Shown piece by piece: positions 1 to 6,767 of a stretch of 7,722 nucleotides of DNA. The notes under the pieces were generated by a model. That model was not told where the DNA came from and made no database searches. It was given only the letters and a program-made list of their open reading frames with translations. Both the position numbers and the translations under genes were made by a program. The stretch lies in assembly GCA_964425255.1 (NCBI GenBank), contig CAYRMV010000156.1, forward strand, positions 1-7,722, written 5' to 3'. Within the stretch, counting starts at the first letter, position 1; each line of letters opens with the position of its first letter. The stretch is from CAYRMV01 sp964425255. Its GTDB lineage: Bacteria > Bacteroidota > Bacteroidia > Flavobacteriales_D > Crocinitomicaceae.

Positions 1-1
1 T

Positions 2-301
2 GTCGAATTTGCGATCTTAAAACAATCCGAAGGAAAAACGGTGTGGGAAGCAGCGATTGAAGGTGCAGTGGCTCGATTGAGACCTATTTTAATGACCTCA
101 TTTGCGTTTACTGCTGGATTGATTCCGCTCATTTTAGCTTCTGGTGCAGGTGCCATTGGAAACAAAACCATTGGATCTGCGGCAGCTGGAGGAATGCTTT
201 TCGGAACCATTTTCGGTGTAATCGTTATTCCCGGATTATTCTATTTATTCGCATCCATTGGAGAGAAAAAACGCCAACAAAAAGGGAATCCTAAAACTTA
301 A
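2..301 (+). CDS. RND-family efflux permease, C-terminal end (partial)
   Basis: The gene is cut by the left window edge; 99 residues remain, read from base 2 in the frame ending at TAA 299-301. It is the last part of a proton-driven RND (AcrB/HAE-1-like) inner-membrane transporter, which drives substrates out through a periplasmic adaptor and an outer-membrane channel. The visible stretch holds the RLRPILMTS motif typical of the loop before the penultimate helix, then two hydrophobic segments separated by a Gly/Ala-rich loop (GAGAIGNKTIGSAAAGG), and a short basic tail (GEKKRQQKGNPKT). This order matches the C-terminus of AcrB-type pumps. An in-frame GTG at 41 is internal to the motif region and is not a start. 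The next gene, 13 nt downstream, encodes the matching outer-membrane factor, which supports an adaptor-permease-channel operon. Substrate cannot be told from this fragment. Confidence 0.93.
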   Translation, partial: VEFAILKQSEGKTVWEAAIEGAVARLRPILMTSFAFTAGLIPLILASGAGAIGNKTIGSAAAGGMLFGTIFGVIVIPGLFYLFASIGEKKRQQKGNPKT

Positions 302-314
302 AGACCATACAAAG

Positions 315-1757
315 ATGAAAACAGTCAAATTTATCATACTCATTCTACTTTTTAGCTCCTGTCAAACTTGGCAAGAGGTAAATCAAAAACCAATTGAAAT
401 TCGCGAACAATTTGATCATTCGGAAAAAACAGTTGCTTTCGATTCATTAAGTGCACGTGATGAACTCCCCAATCGATCCATATTTTTTACGGATTCGATT
501 CTGAGAGATTATATTGATACGGCTCTAAAAAACAATTTTGATTATCGAATTGCTTTTGAAAAAATCAAACAACAGGAAGCGCATCTTCGACTCATGAGGG
601 GTATTTTACTTCCCGAAGTTGGAATTCAACTGGGTGCTGGTGGAAAAAAATTCGGTGATTATACCATTGATGGAGTCGGAAACTACGATACCCAATTTTC
701 TCCCAATATCAATGATAACCAGCGAATTCCTGACCCTATCGTTCCTGATTTCAATGTAGCTTTTACAAGTAGTTGGGAAATCGATGTTTGGGGAAAATTA
801 CGAGCACAAAAAAAAGCAGTCATTCAACGTTATTTGGCAAGTAAAACAGGGCAACAATTCTTGCAAACCCAACTTGTTGCACTTGTCGGCGAAAGATATT
901 ATCGTCTTGTTATTTTGGATGAACGGATTCGATTAATTGAGGAAAACATTCAATTACAAGAAAATGCTTTGAAAATTTCGGAAGCACAAAAACTAAGTGG
1001 AAATAACAATCAACTTGCGGTTGATATCATTGAATCCGAAATTCTTGCGGCAAAAAATGAATTACTTGCCTTGCGAAAAATTATCCTTGAAGAAGAAAAT
1101 GCATTTAATCTTTTATTGGGTCGTTACCCACAAGAAGTTCTGCGCACAAAATGGAAAAATCAAATTGAAGTCCCATATTTTAACACAGGAATTCAAAGCA
1201 ATGCTTTATTGAATCGACCGGATATTCAAACAGCACTCTTGGAATTGAAAGCTACCCATGCGGATATGGAAGTCGCTAAGAAAGCGTTTTATCCTAATGT
1301 TGTTCTTCACGGATCTTTGGGTTTGAATGCTTTCCGAGCTGCCCTTTTGTTGGATGCACCTTCTTCAATTGCCTATCAAATTTTGGGAGGAATCGCTGCT
1401 CCTTTGCTTAATCGTCGGGAATTAAAAGCAAACTTATTGGCTTCGCAATCAAAAAATCGAGAACAATATCTTGCTTTGGAAAAAACAATTGTCACCGCAT
1501 TCTCCGAAGTTTATCAATTGATGCAAACGAACGAAATTCTCCAACAGCAAACCAGTGTAAAAACAGAACAAGTCGCTATTTTGAATCGTTCTATCGAAAC
1601 TTCAAATTCACTTTTTGTTTCTGGAAGGGCAACGTATCTCGAAATTATCAATGCACAAAGAAGTTACTTGCAAGCACAACTTGAATTGTTAAACTTATAC
1701 CAAGAACAACAAGATTTAACCATTCGCTTGTATCGATCTTTGGGTGGTGGAAAATAA
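315..1757 (+). CDS. Outer-membrane efflux factor, TolC/OprM (NodT) family lipoprotein
   Basis: 480 residues, normal for the family (about 450-490). It forms the trimeric outer-membrane channel of a tripartite pump. The ATG at 315 was chosen because it places a lipoprotein signal at the N-terminus: a hydrophobic run ending in FSSC, with Cys16 as the lipidated residue. A longer reading from TTG 258 would put 19 charged residues in front of that signal and overlap the permease gene, so I reject it. Family marks are EIDVWGKL at about residues 155-162, NRPDIQ around 300-305 (the second-repeat RPD motif), long Gln/Glu-rich helical stretches in both halves, and the ending RLYRSLGGGK, close to the usual LYxALGGG tail. 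The start lies 13 nt after the RND permease stop, so the two are surely co-transcribed. A strong terminator follows. Family assignment is firm; substrate is unknown. Confidence 0.95.
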   Translation: MKTVKFIILILLFSSCQTWQEVNQKPIEIREQFDHSEKTVAFDSLSARDELPNRSIFFTDSILRDYIDTALKNNFDYRIAFEKIKQQEAHLRLMRGILLPEVGIQLGAGGKKFGDYTIDGVGNYDTQFSPNINDNQRIPDPIVPDFNVAFTSSWEIDVWGKLRAQKKAVIQRYLASKTGQQFLQTQLVALVGERYYRLVILDERIRLIEENIQLQENALKISEAQKLSGNNNQLAVDIIESEILAAKNELLALRKIILEEENAFNLLLGRYPQEVLRTKWKNQIEVPYFNTGIQSNALLNRPDIQTALLELKATHADMEVAKKAFYPNVVLHGSLGLNAFRAALLLDAPSSIAYQILGGIAAPLLNRRELKANLLASQSKNREQYLALEKTIVTAFSEVYQLMQTNEILQQQTSVKTEQVAILNRSIETSNSLFVSGRATYLEIINAQRSYLQAQLELLNLYQEQQDLTIRLYRSLGGGK

Positions 1758-1776
1758 ATCAAAAATACTTCTTCGT

Positions 1777-1808
1777 AAAACTGTCTTTCGTTGAGAGGCA
1801 GTTTTTTT
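1777..1808 (+). terminator. Intrinsic terminator of the efflux operon
   Basis: The arms AAAACTGTCTTT (1777-1788) and AGAGGCAGTTTT (1794-1805) pair over 12 positions, two of them G-U, around a 5-nt CGTTG loop. A run of seven T (1802-1808) closes the stem and follows it. It sits 19 nt after the outer-membrane factor stop, which is where an intrinsic terminator is expected. Confidence 0.88.
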
Positions 1809-1832
1809 GTTTGAAAAAAATGAGTATCTTTA
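1807..1832 (+). promoter_or_regulatory. Possible Bacteroidota-type promoter for the orphan lipoprotein
   Basis: TATCTTTA at 1825-1832 matches TAnnTTTG at all but the last base, and a TTG lies at 1807-1809, 15 nt upstream. That spacing is shorter than the usual 17-23, so the -33 part is weak. The box comes directly after the efflux terminator and 21 nt before the next ATG, which supports a new transcription unit starting here. Confidence 0.4.
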
Positions 1833-1853
1833 CAAATAGTATAGAACTAAAAG

Positions 1854-2327
1854 ATGATTAATTTTTACAAGTACTTTACTAGCATTTTTTTAGTACTATG
1901 TTTTATTATTTCTTGTAGTAACAAAAGGAATAAAAAAACAGAACTATTTTACTATGAAATAGTTAACAAACATCAAAATTCAACCTTTACAGATTCATTT
2001 CCAAAATCAAAAATTTCTCAAAACAATCCAAAAGATACACTTTTAAACCGTTTTCATTTTGTTTTTGATAGTACAGACTATGAAATTTTCATTTTTTCTA
2101 ATCATTACCACGCAGTTGTTGATGGAGAATATTTAGCTGTTTGGATGAAAGATTATGGAACTATTTTCAGTAAATCAATGACTTGGAATAACTATTCTGT
2201 ATTGCGAAGTTCGGATAAAAAAACCAATCAATTATTTGAAAAAGCGATGGAAACGCTTGCTTTTAATACACTTGTTAATCCGAATTTTCCAGAAAGAACA
2301 AAAATAACGACAGACATTAAAAACTAA
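1854..2327 (+). CDS. Hypothetical small lipoprotein, AT-rich
   Basis: 157 residues; I do not recognise a family. The N-terminus is a lipoprotein signal: a hydrophobic run of about 12 residues ending in IISC, with Cys21 as the expected lipidated residue, followed by a basic Ser/Asn/Lys linker (SNKRNKKT). The remaining ~130 residues look globular, with alternating aromatic and charged positions, and no catalytic motif is visible. The centre has a His/Tyr-rich HYHAVVDGEYLAVWMKDYG stretch, and the C-terminal third is more helical. The gene is clearly richer in A+T than its neighbours (roughly a quarter G+C in its first 150 bases by eye) and uses codons such as ATA, AGT and TTA freely, which suggests recent acquisition or a fast-evolving accessory gene. 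It follows a terminator and a promoter-like box, and TspO follows after 35 nt, perhaps on the same transcript. That it is a coding lipoprotein is likely; its function is unknown. Confidence 0.8.
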   Translation: MINFYKYFTSIFLVLCFIISCSNKRNKKTELFYYEIVNKHQNSTFTDSFPKSKISQNNPKDTLLNRFHFVFDSTDYEIFIFSNHYHAVVDGEYLAVWMKDYGTIFSKSMTWNNYSVLRSSDKKTNQLFEKAMETLAFNTLVNPNFPERTKITTDIKN

Positions 2328-2362
2328 ATATCAACTATACTGTTTAAGTTAAAACAAAACAC

Positions 2363-2836
2363 ATGAAATCAAAAATCCTTGCTATTACACTCTTTTGGAT
2401 TTTCAACTTTGCTGCATTAGGAATTGGTGCGTGGTTGATGGGAAGTCCGATTGAAAATGATTGGTATCAATCGCTTGAAAAAGCTCCGTGGACGCCGCCC
2501 GGTTGGGTTTTTGGTGCAGCTTGGTTCAGCATCATGCTTTTATTCGGAATTTTCATGGGATGGATGTGGATCGCTTATCCTGAAAAACGGCAACAACTTG
2601 GTTGGATCTATGTCACGCATTGGATCTTGAACGTTTGTTGGAATCCCGTGTTTTTTGTCCATCATTGGGTTGTTTTAGGTGGAATAATGATTGTGATGCT
2701 CGCCATTTTGGTTTGGTGGTTCTTATTCAAAGGATTTCAGGCTAAACCAAAAACCTTGGGACTGTTGGTTTTACCCTACGCACTTTGGTTGGTCATTGCT
2801 TCATCCCTAAATTGGTATGTGTTTTTTGCAAATTAA
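2363..2836 (+). CDS. tspO: TspO/MBR family tryptophan-rich sensory protein
   Basis: 157 residues, the usual length for bacterial TspO, a five-helix membrane protein related to the mitochondrial translocator protein (peripheral benzodiazepine receptor). Known members bind porphyrins and sterols and are tied to tetrapyrrole handling and stress. Five hydrophobic segments fit roughly residues 5-26, 46-70, 80-100, 103-123 and 132-154. Diagnostic motifs are present: WYQSLEKAPWTPPGWVFG after helix 1 (about 34-51), NVCWNPVFF in helix 3 (about 90-98), and LPYALWLVIASSLNWYVFFAN, which forms the last helix (137-157). Tryptophan is very frequent, as in the family. The ATG at 2363 starts directly before helix 1. 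It lies 35 nt after the AT-rich lipoprotein gene with no terminator between, so it may be read from the same promoter. No clear terminator follows it either. The ligand cannot be inferred. Confidence 0.95.
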   Translation: MKSKILAITLFWIFNFAALGIGAWLMGSPIENDWYQSLEKAPWTPPGWVFGAAWFSIMLLFGIFMGWMWIAYPEKRQQLGWIYVTHWILNVCWNPVFFVHHWVVLGGIMIVMLAILVWWFLFKGFQAKPKTLGLLVLPYALWLVIASSLNWYVFFAN

Positions 2837-2903
2837 CCATCCAAACTGTCCGTAAAATCGAAATAAAACCCATCATTCCAAGCCAGATGAGCCAGAAATC
2901 TCG

Positions 2904-2911
2904 TATCTTTC
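2904..2911 (+). promoter_or_regulatory. Possible -7 box of the ltaE operon
   Basis: TATCTTTC fits TAnnTTTG except at the last base and lies 16 nt before the ltaE ATG, implying a very short leader. No good TTG is found 17-23 nt upstream, so the call rests on the box, its position in the 91-nt gap and its repetition before other genes in the window. Confidence 0.35.
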
Positions 2912-2927
2912 GGGCAAAATTTGGAAT

Positions 2928-3950
2928 ATGAATTGGATTGATTTGCGCAGTGATACCGTTACAAAACCAACTGTCGAAATGCGTCAAGCAATGTTTGAAG
3001 CTCCCGTTGGTGATGATGTTTTTCAAGAAGATCCCACTGTCATTGCTTTGGAACAAAAAGCGGCTGCTTTATTCGGAAAAGAAGCGGGACTTTTTTGTGC
3101 ATCCGGTACGCAAACCAATCAAATTGCCATTATGGTGCATGTTCGACCTGGCGGAGAGGTGATTTGTCACGAAGAAAGCCACATCTACAAATACGAAGGT
3201 GGTGGAATTGCCCGAAATTCAGGTGCATCGGTTCGTTTGCTTTCAGGAGATCGCGGCCGCATTACACAGACTGAAATTTCTCATTGGTTGAACAATCCGA
3301 TGGATGTGCATTTGCCCTTAACTCAACTTGTTTCGCTCGAAGATACTGCCAATCGCGGTGGTGGATCGTGTTACGATTTTGAAGAAATCAAACGCATCAA
3401 ATCTTGGTGTAAAGAACAAAATTTACCACTTCATTTGGATGGAGCGCGCTTATTCAATCGTTTGGTGGCGCAACCTGTCGACTGGAACGAATATGGTGCT
3501 CAATTTGACTCCATTTCGATCTGTCTTTCCAAAGGACTTGGCGCTCCAATTGGTTCTGTTTTACTTGGAAGCAAGGATTTCATTCACCAAGCTAGAAGAG
3601 TGCGTAAAGTGTTAGGCGGTGGAATGCGACAAGCGGGAATCATGGCTGCTGCGGGTTTGTATGCTTTAGAAAACCATGTCGATCGCTTAGCTGACGACCA
3701 CCAACGTGCTCAAAAAGTAGGATTTGCGCTTGAAAAACAAACATGGGTGAAAAAAGTCTTGCCTGTTGAAACAAATATAGTTGTTGCGCATTTGTCGGAA
3801 CCAGAAAAACGGGATGAAATCATCCACTATTTCAGTGAAAATGGTATAAAAATTATGGCGTTTGGTCCAGGAATGTTGCGTTTTGTTTTGCACCTCGACG
3901 TGTCTGACGAAGCGGTTGATAAAATTATAGAAACGATTGAAAAACGATAA
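2928..3950 (+). CDS. ltaE: Low-specificity L-threonine aldolase
   Basis: 340 residues, normal for this PLP enzyme (about 330-345). It is a cytoplasmic, fold-type I aldolase that splits L-threonine and L-allo-threonine into glycine and acetaldehyde. It begins with the family signature IDLRSDTVTKPT (residues 4-15). VGDDVFQEDP follows (27-36). The cofactor-stacking histidine fits His85 in HEESHIYKYE. The PLP-ring Asp fits Asp171 and the carboxylate-side Arg fits Arg174 in LHLDGARLFN. The Schiff-base lysine is Lys202 in CLSKGLGAPIGS. A Gly-rich RKVLGGGMRQAG follows (about 227-238). All expected active-site residues are present, so it should be active. The ATG is placed directly before the signature. 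Its stop abuts the start of the next gene with no gap, so it probably leads a four-gene transcript; the functional link to those envelope proteins is not clear. Confidence 0.96.
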   Translation: MNWIDLRSDTVTKPTVEMRQAMFEAPVGDDVFQEDPTVIALEQKAAALFGKEAGLFCASGTQTNQIAIMVHVRPGGEVICHEESHIYKYEGGGIARNSGASVRLLSGDRGRITQTEISHWLNNPMDVHLPLTQLVSLEDTANRGGGSCYDFEEIKRIKSWCKEQNLPLHLDGARLFNRLVAQPVDWNEYGAQFDSISICLSKGLGAPIGSVLLGSKDFIHQARRVRKVLGGGMRQAGIMAAAGLYALENHVDRLADDHQRAQKVGFALEKQTWVKKVLPVETNIVVAHLSEPEKRDEIIHYFSENGIKIMAFGPGMLRFVLHLDVSDEAVDKIIETIEKR

Positions 3951-5033
3951 ATGAAAATTCAACTTCTCATCCTAATTTGGCTGTTTGCTAGCCCGATTTT
4001 TGCACAAAAAAAGTGGAGCGAAACTCCCTTGACTTTTGCTGATTTCAAAGGTGAGAAAATTCCCAGTGTCCCCTACTCGTTTACCTATCGATTTGAACAA
4101 ACATGGAAAAAAGAAAAACAGGATAAAACCATTCACCGACATTACGAAATCACTCCGGTTTTTGTATCCGATTCGTCTTTTCTTACCAATACGAGTAATG
4201 AAAATTCGTTGCGACTTTGCCAAGTATTTTTCGATTATGCCGAATATGTTTCACGCAATGTGCAGTACGAGGTTAACTTGAATACCTATGACTATTATCA
4301 AACCCGATTGAAAAAAGGCAAACAAACCTGCGACGATCAACTTGGATTTATTGCCATGGACACGAAATACGGTTTGGATACAGCACGAATCCGTTATTGG
4401 GAAAAACATACCGACAGTTTATTACAAGTTACACCTCGGATTTTCATTCCGAATTACAAGCGGGATAAATTGTCGATCTCGTATGCTTGGGGAGCCAATT
4501 ACAACCAGTTTAGTGAACAATTTGCGAGTCATTACAGTAATCCCATAACGATTAGCAATACGATTCACTTTGGCTGGAAACGGTGGCACTACGGAATGCA
4601 ACTTTCTTTTCTTGGAAAAACGCGCGCCCAACAAATGTATGCCAGTTCGAATTATTCGTTTCCAGACAAAACACCTTTTGTTACCACGCACAATCACTTT
4701 GTTGTGGGTTATGAAATTATTCGTCCACCTCAGTTTACGGTTACTCCATTAGTTGGTTTTTCCACAATACGATTTACGAGAACAGATTTACCCGAAGAAG
4801 ATAAAACCAGACTCGGTCCACTTCGTGGAAGTTTAACCGCAGGAATGGCAATCGACTTGAAAAGTCAAGCTTTTCATCAAAACAACGATGTTCAGTTTCG
4901 TTACGGACTGCAAATTCGTGCGATGTATGCCCGTTACCGCTACAATCAAGGAATTTTTGGAGATGTTATTTCCATTGGAATTCACTTAAATTTATACATG
5001 CAACACATTCAAAACATCCCGTATGTCTATTAA
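3951..5033 (+). CDS. Exported protein: degenerate DUF922-like domain plus beta-barrel-like C-terminus
   Basis: 360 residues. A signal peptide (hydrophobic 3-17, cleavage likely after SPIFA before QKKW) sends it across the inner membrane. Residues 20-160 resemble, from memory, Bacteroidota DUF922 proteins (putative zinc peptidase-like): LTFADFKGEKIPSVPY matches the usual LTWxDFKG...Y opening. SLRLCQVFFDYAEYVSR (86-102) lines up without gaps with the family's LLxHEQGHFDIAELYAR, and MDTKYGLDTAR (136-146) resembles the later YDxET region. In that alignment HExxH has become LCQVF (89-93), so the metal site is lost. Residues about 170-347 are rich in alternating hydrophobic/polar aromatic strands (ISYAWGANY, THNHFVVGYEI, SIGIHLNLYM), as in a small outer-membrane barrel of around eight strands. 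It starts directly at the ltaE stop and overlaps the next gene by 11 nt. Coding status is firm; the domain reading is inference. Confidence 0.85.
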   Translation: MKIQLLILIWLFASPIFAQKKWSETPLTFADFKGEKIPSVPYSFTYRFEQTWKKEKQDKTIHRHYEITPVFVSDSSFLTNTSNENSLRLCQVFFDYAEYVSRNVQYEVNLNTYDYYQTRLKKGKQTCDDQLGFIAMDTKYGLDTARIRYWEKHTDSLLQVTPRIFIPNYKRDKLSISYAWGANYNQFSEQFASHYSNPITISNTIHFGWKRWHYGMQLSFLGKTRAQQMYASSNYSFPDKTPFVTTHNHFVVGYEIIRPPQFTVTPLVGFSTIRFTRTDLPEEDKTRLGPLRGSLTAGMAIDLKSQAFHQNNDVQFRYGLQIRAMYARYRYNQGIFGDVISIGIHLNLYMQHIQNIPYVY

Positions 5034-5670
5034 AGAAATTTCCGTGATCCTCATTTTGATTCTTTTTTCCTGCAAAGAAGAAGTGAAAAATAAAACCGTA
5101 ACCTTGGATGAATTGTCGGGAGTGGAAACGTCGAACGAACCAACAGACACGCTTCCTAAAGAGGAAAAAAAACTTACTTGGGACAGTATTCACCCTCGTT
5201 TGGCAGGCTTTTTCCAAGTTCAAAACACACCTTTGGATCAACTTTCCCGCATTGAAAATGAATTGTTTTTAGATAGATTCCAAGCCAAGCAAAAAGCAAA
5301 ATGGAAGCAACAAGTAAACTACGATTCAACGTGCTATTTTTACTATCAATTCAAGGATTCTGTTCAAACCAAAAATGCCTTTCTCAATTGGATGGATTGC
5401 TTTGGCGAATCATGTCAAACGATTTCCCTTCTTCCCGAAGCCAAACAACGCGTTCGTAAAGGAGGTCATTTGATTTGGGTAAGTGAAAAAGAGATTATTT
5501 ATGCAACAGGAAATCGGATTCCTAAGGAACAAGAATGGATTGATTTTCAGCTTTCAGAACGAGAAAAAGAAACAAAAAAGGGCCGTATTCTTTTTGTTGG
5601 ATACCAAAAACCAATCGGAAAATGGTCTTGGCTTTCAACAGAAGAACTCGCTAAACGAAACCAGAAATAA
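5023..5670 (+). CDS. Hypothetical lipoprotein
   Basis: 215 residues; no family recognised. The N-terminus is a short lipoprotein signal (MSIKEISVILILILFSC) with Cys17 as the expected lipid attachment site, then a Glu/Lys/Thr-rich flexible linker to about residue 50. The remaining domain looks alpha/beta, with a Lys/Gln-rich helical part around 75-97 and three further cysteines (104, 126, 131), the last two in DCFGESC, which could form a disulfide in the periplasm. The C-terminal part has several Trp/Lys/Glu-rich elements (WIDFQLSEREKETKKGR, GKWSWLSTEELAKRNQK). The ATG at 5023 overlaps the preceding gene by 11 nt. It is preferred because it gives the full lipoprotein signal; the next in-frame GTG (5044) would remove the polar start. 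Its stop shares one base with the next start (TAATG). It is probably made together with the exported protein before it and the membrane protein after it. Confidence 0.85.
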   Translation: MSIKEISVILILILFSCKEEVKNKTVTLDELSGVETSNEPTDTLPKEEKKLTWDSIHPRLAGFFQVQNTPLDQLSRIENELFLDRFQAKQKAKWKQQVNYDSTCYFYYQFKDSVQTKNAFLNWMDCFGESCQTISLLPEAKQRVRKGGHLIWVSEKEIIYATGNRIPKEQEWIDFQLSEREKETKKGRILFVGYQKPIGKWSWLSTEELAKRNQK

Positions 5671-6245
5671 TGGAACAAGCATATCAAAATAAACAGAATG
5701 AAATCCCATCCCAAAAGTGGTTACTCGTGGGAACACGCTGGATTTTTGGTCCGAACAAACCCGTTTGGTGGATCCGGATCGTTTGTTACATTCAATTTTT
5801 AATCGTTTTTTTATTTCTCGTTTGGCATTCAATTGCCTTTTCTGCACTTCGATTTCGGCATTTAATTTTCGACATAAAAAACATTGACGTTGATGAACTG
5901 ATTGCTTTACGAGCTGAACAATTGCATTTCAAACCGCATCAATTTTTACAATTGGTTCTGAATCAACACCTCATCGCACTAGCAGCTTGGTTTGCAGTAG
6001 GGATAGCAACTGTATTCATCTGGCGAAAAAATAAAAATTTTGTTTTCTGGATGTTAATTGGCTTGGGAACTTATTTCAGCACGCTCATCTTATTTTTGGG
6101 ATGGCGCTATTTTCATGAAGACTTGACTTGGTTTGATAAAATTGCCTATTCTACTGTACTGGTTGGAAGCATTTTAGCATATTTATGGATTCGGCTGACT
6201 CAAATTCCTGTAAGTGAAACGGAAACAAACGAGGAAGAAAACTAA
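5670..6245 (+). CDS. Hypothetical four-helix inner-membrane protein
   Basis: 191 residues; no family recognised. A polar, Gln/Asn-rich N-terminus (1-15) is followed by an amphipathic WLLVGTRWIFGPNKPVWW stretch. Four probable transmembrane helices follow, at about 35-57, 98-118, 124-144 and 157-177, and the tail is acidic (SETETNEEEN). Between helices 1 and 2 is a ~40-residue soluble loop (about 60-97: FRHLIFDIKNIDVDELIALR onward) that is mostly helical and charged. Basic residues after helix 2 (WRKNKN, 118-123) and the acidic C-terminus help set topology but I see no catalytic motif. The start overlaps the previous stop by one base (TAATG), a strong sign of translational coupling. It ends the four-gene run begun by ltaE, and its stop overlaps the stop of the convergent aroK by 4 nt. 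Confidence 0.83.
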   Translation: MEQAYQNKQNEIPSQKWLLVGTRWIFGPNKPVWWIRIVCYIQFLIVFLFLVWHSIAFSALRFRHLIFDIKNIDVDELIALRAEQLHFKPHQFLQLVLNQHLIALAAWFAVGIATVFIWRKNKNFVFWMLIGLGTYFSTLILFLGWRYFHEDLTWFDKIAYSTVLVGSILAYLWIRLTQIPVSETETNEEEN

Positions 6246-6763
6246 ACACGTTCTTCAATTAGACGGAGTAAATCGGTATGTTTTTCTATTTCTCTACCAA
6301 CCGTGATTTGAGCTTGTGAGTAATATGGTTCGCGTTCATCCAACATCGAAGTAATAAACTGACGAAGCTCCTCCCCTTTTTTATCCCGAACCAGTGGCCT
6401 TATTTTCTTCGCATTTTCTAAGCGATGTGCTAATTCATTAGCCGAACGTTGGATGTAAATGGTGAGTCCCAACTGATTCAATTCATCCATCACATGCGGT
6501 TGGCACGGAAAACCTCCTCCGGTTGCAATCACACAACTTGGCATTTTTTTCAAAGCTGCCAAGCAACGGTTTTCCAACAATCGAAAGGCAGGTTCACCAT
6601 CTTCTTCAAAAATTGCTTCAATGCTTTTTCCAGCAGCAGTTTCAATCCAAGCATCAGTATCGATAAAGGGTCGTTGCAAGACAGAAGCCAACTTCTTGCC
6701 CCAGGTTGTTTTGCTAGATGCCATGTAGCCTACTAAGATCAAATGCGATGGAATTGCTGCCAT
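6242..6763 (-). CDS. aroK: Shikimate kinase with atypical P-loop
   Basis: 173 residues, the family's usual length. It phosphorylates shikimate at the 3-hydroxyl with ATP, the fifth step of the chorismate pathway, in the cytoplasm. Visible sites: Walker A region GYMASSKTTWG (12-22), shikimate/Mg DxD as FIDTDAW (Asp35, Asp37), GEPAFRLLE with Arg61, Walker B-like glycines ATGGGF (Gly82-84), the lid RPL with Arg123, and EREPYY with Arg144. All but the P-loop follow the family pattern; Ser17 stands where Gly normally precedes Lys18. I start at the ATG 6761-6763; a TTG six codons upstream lies inside the promoter-like box and is rejected. A TATCTTTG box sits only 4 nt before the ATG. The gene stands alone on the minus strand, convergent with the ltaE run (4-nt overlap of stops) and divergent from the dienelactone hydrolase. 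The family is certain; full activity is not. Confidence 0.94.
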   Translation of the reverse strand: MAAIPSHLILVGYMASSKTTWGKKLASVLQRPFIDTDAWIETAAGKSIEAIFEEDGEPAFRLLENRCLAALKKMPSCVIATGGGFPCQPHVMDELNQLGLTIYIQRSANELAHRLENAKKIRPLVRDKKGEELRQFITSMLDEREPYYSQAQITVGREIEKHTDLLRLIEERV

Positions 6764-6767
6764 AAAG

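Noticed and set aside
258..314. Longer reading of the outer-membrane factor from a TTG at 258
   Set aside because: It would put 19 charged residues before a clear lipoprotein signal and overlap the permease gene. The ATG at 315 gives a clean signal ending in FSSC.
2837..2927. Search for a terminator or small gene in the tspO-ltaE gap
   Set aside because: No stable stem with a T run was found; only the TATCTTTC box stands out, so tspO transcripts may read into ltaE.
2793..3056. Open frame on the minus strand between tspO and ltaE
   Set aside because: It lies mostly over the strongly supported tspO and ltaE ends, shows no domain or signal, and looks like an antisense shadow.
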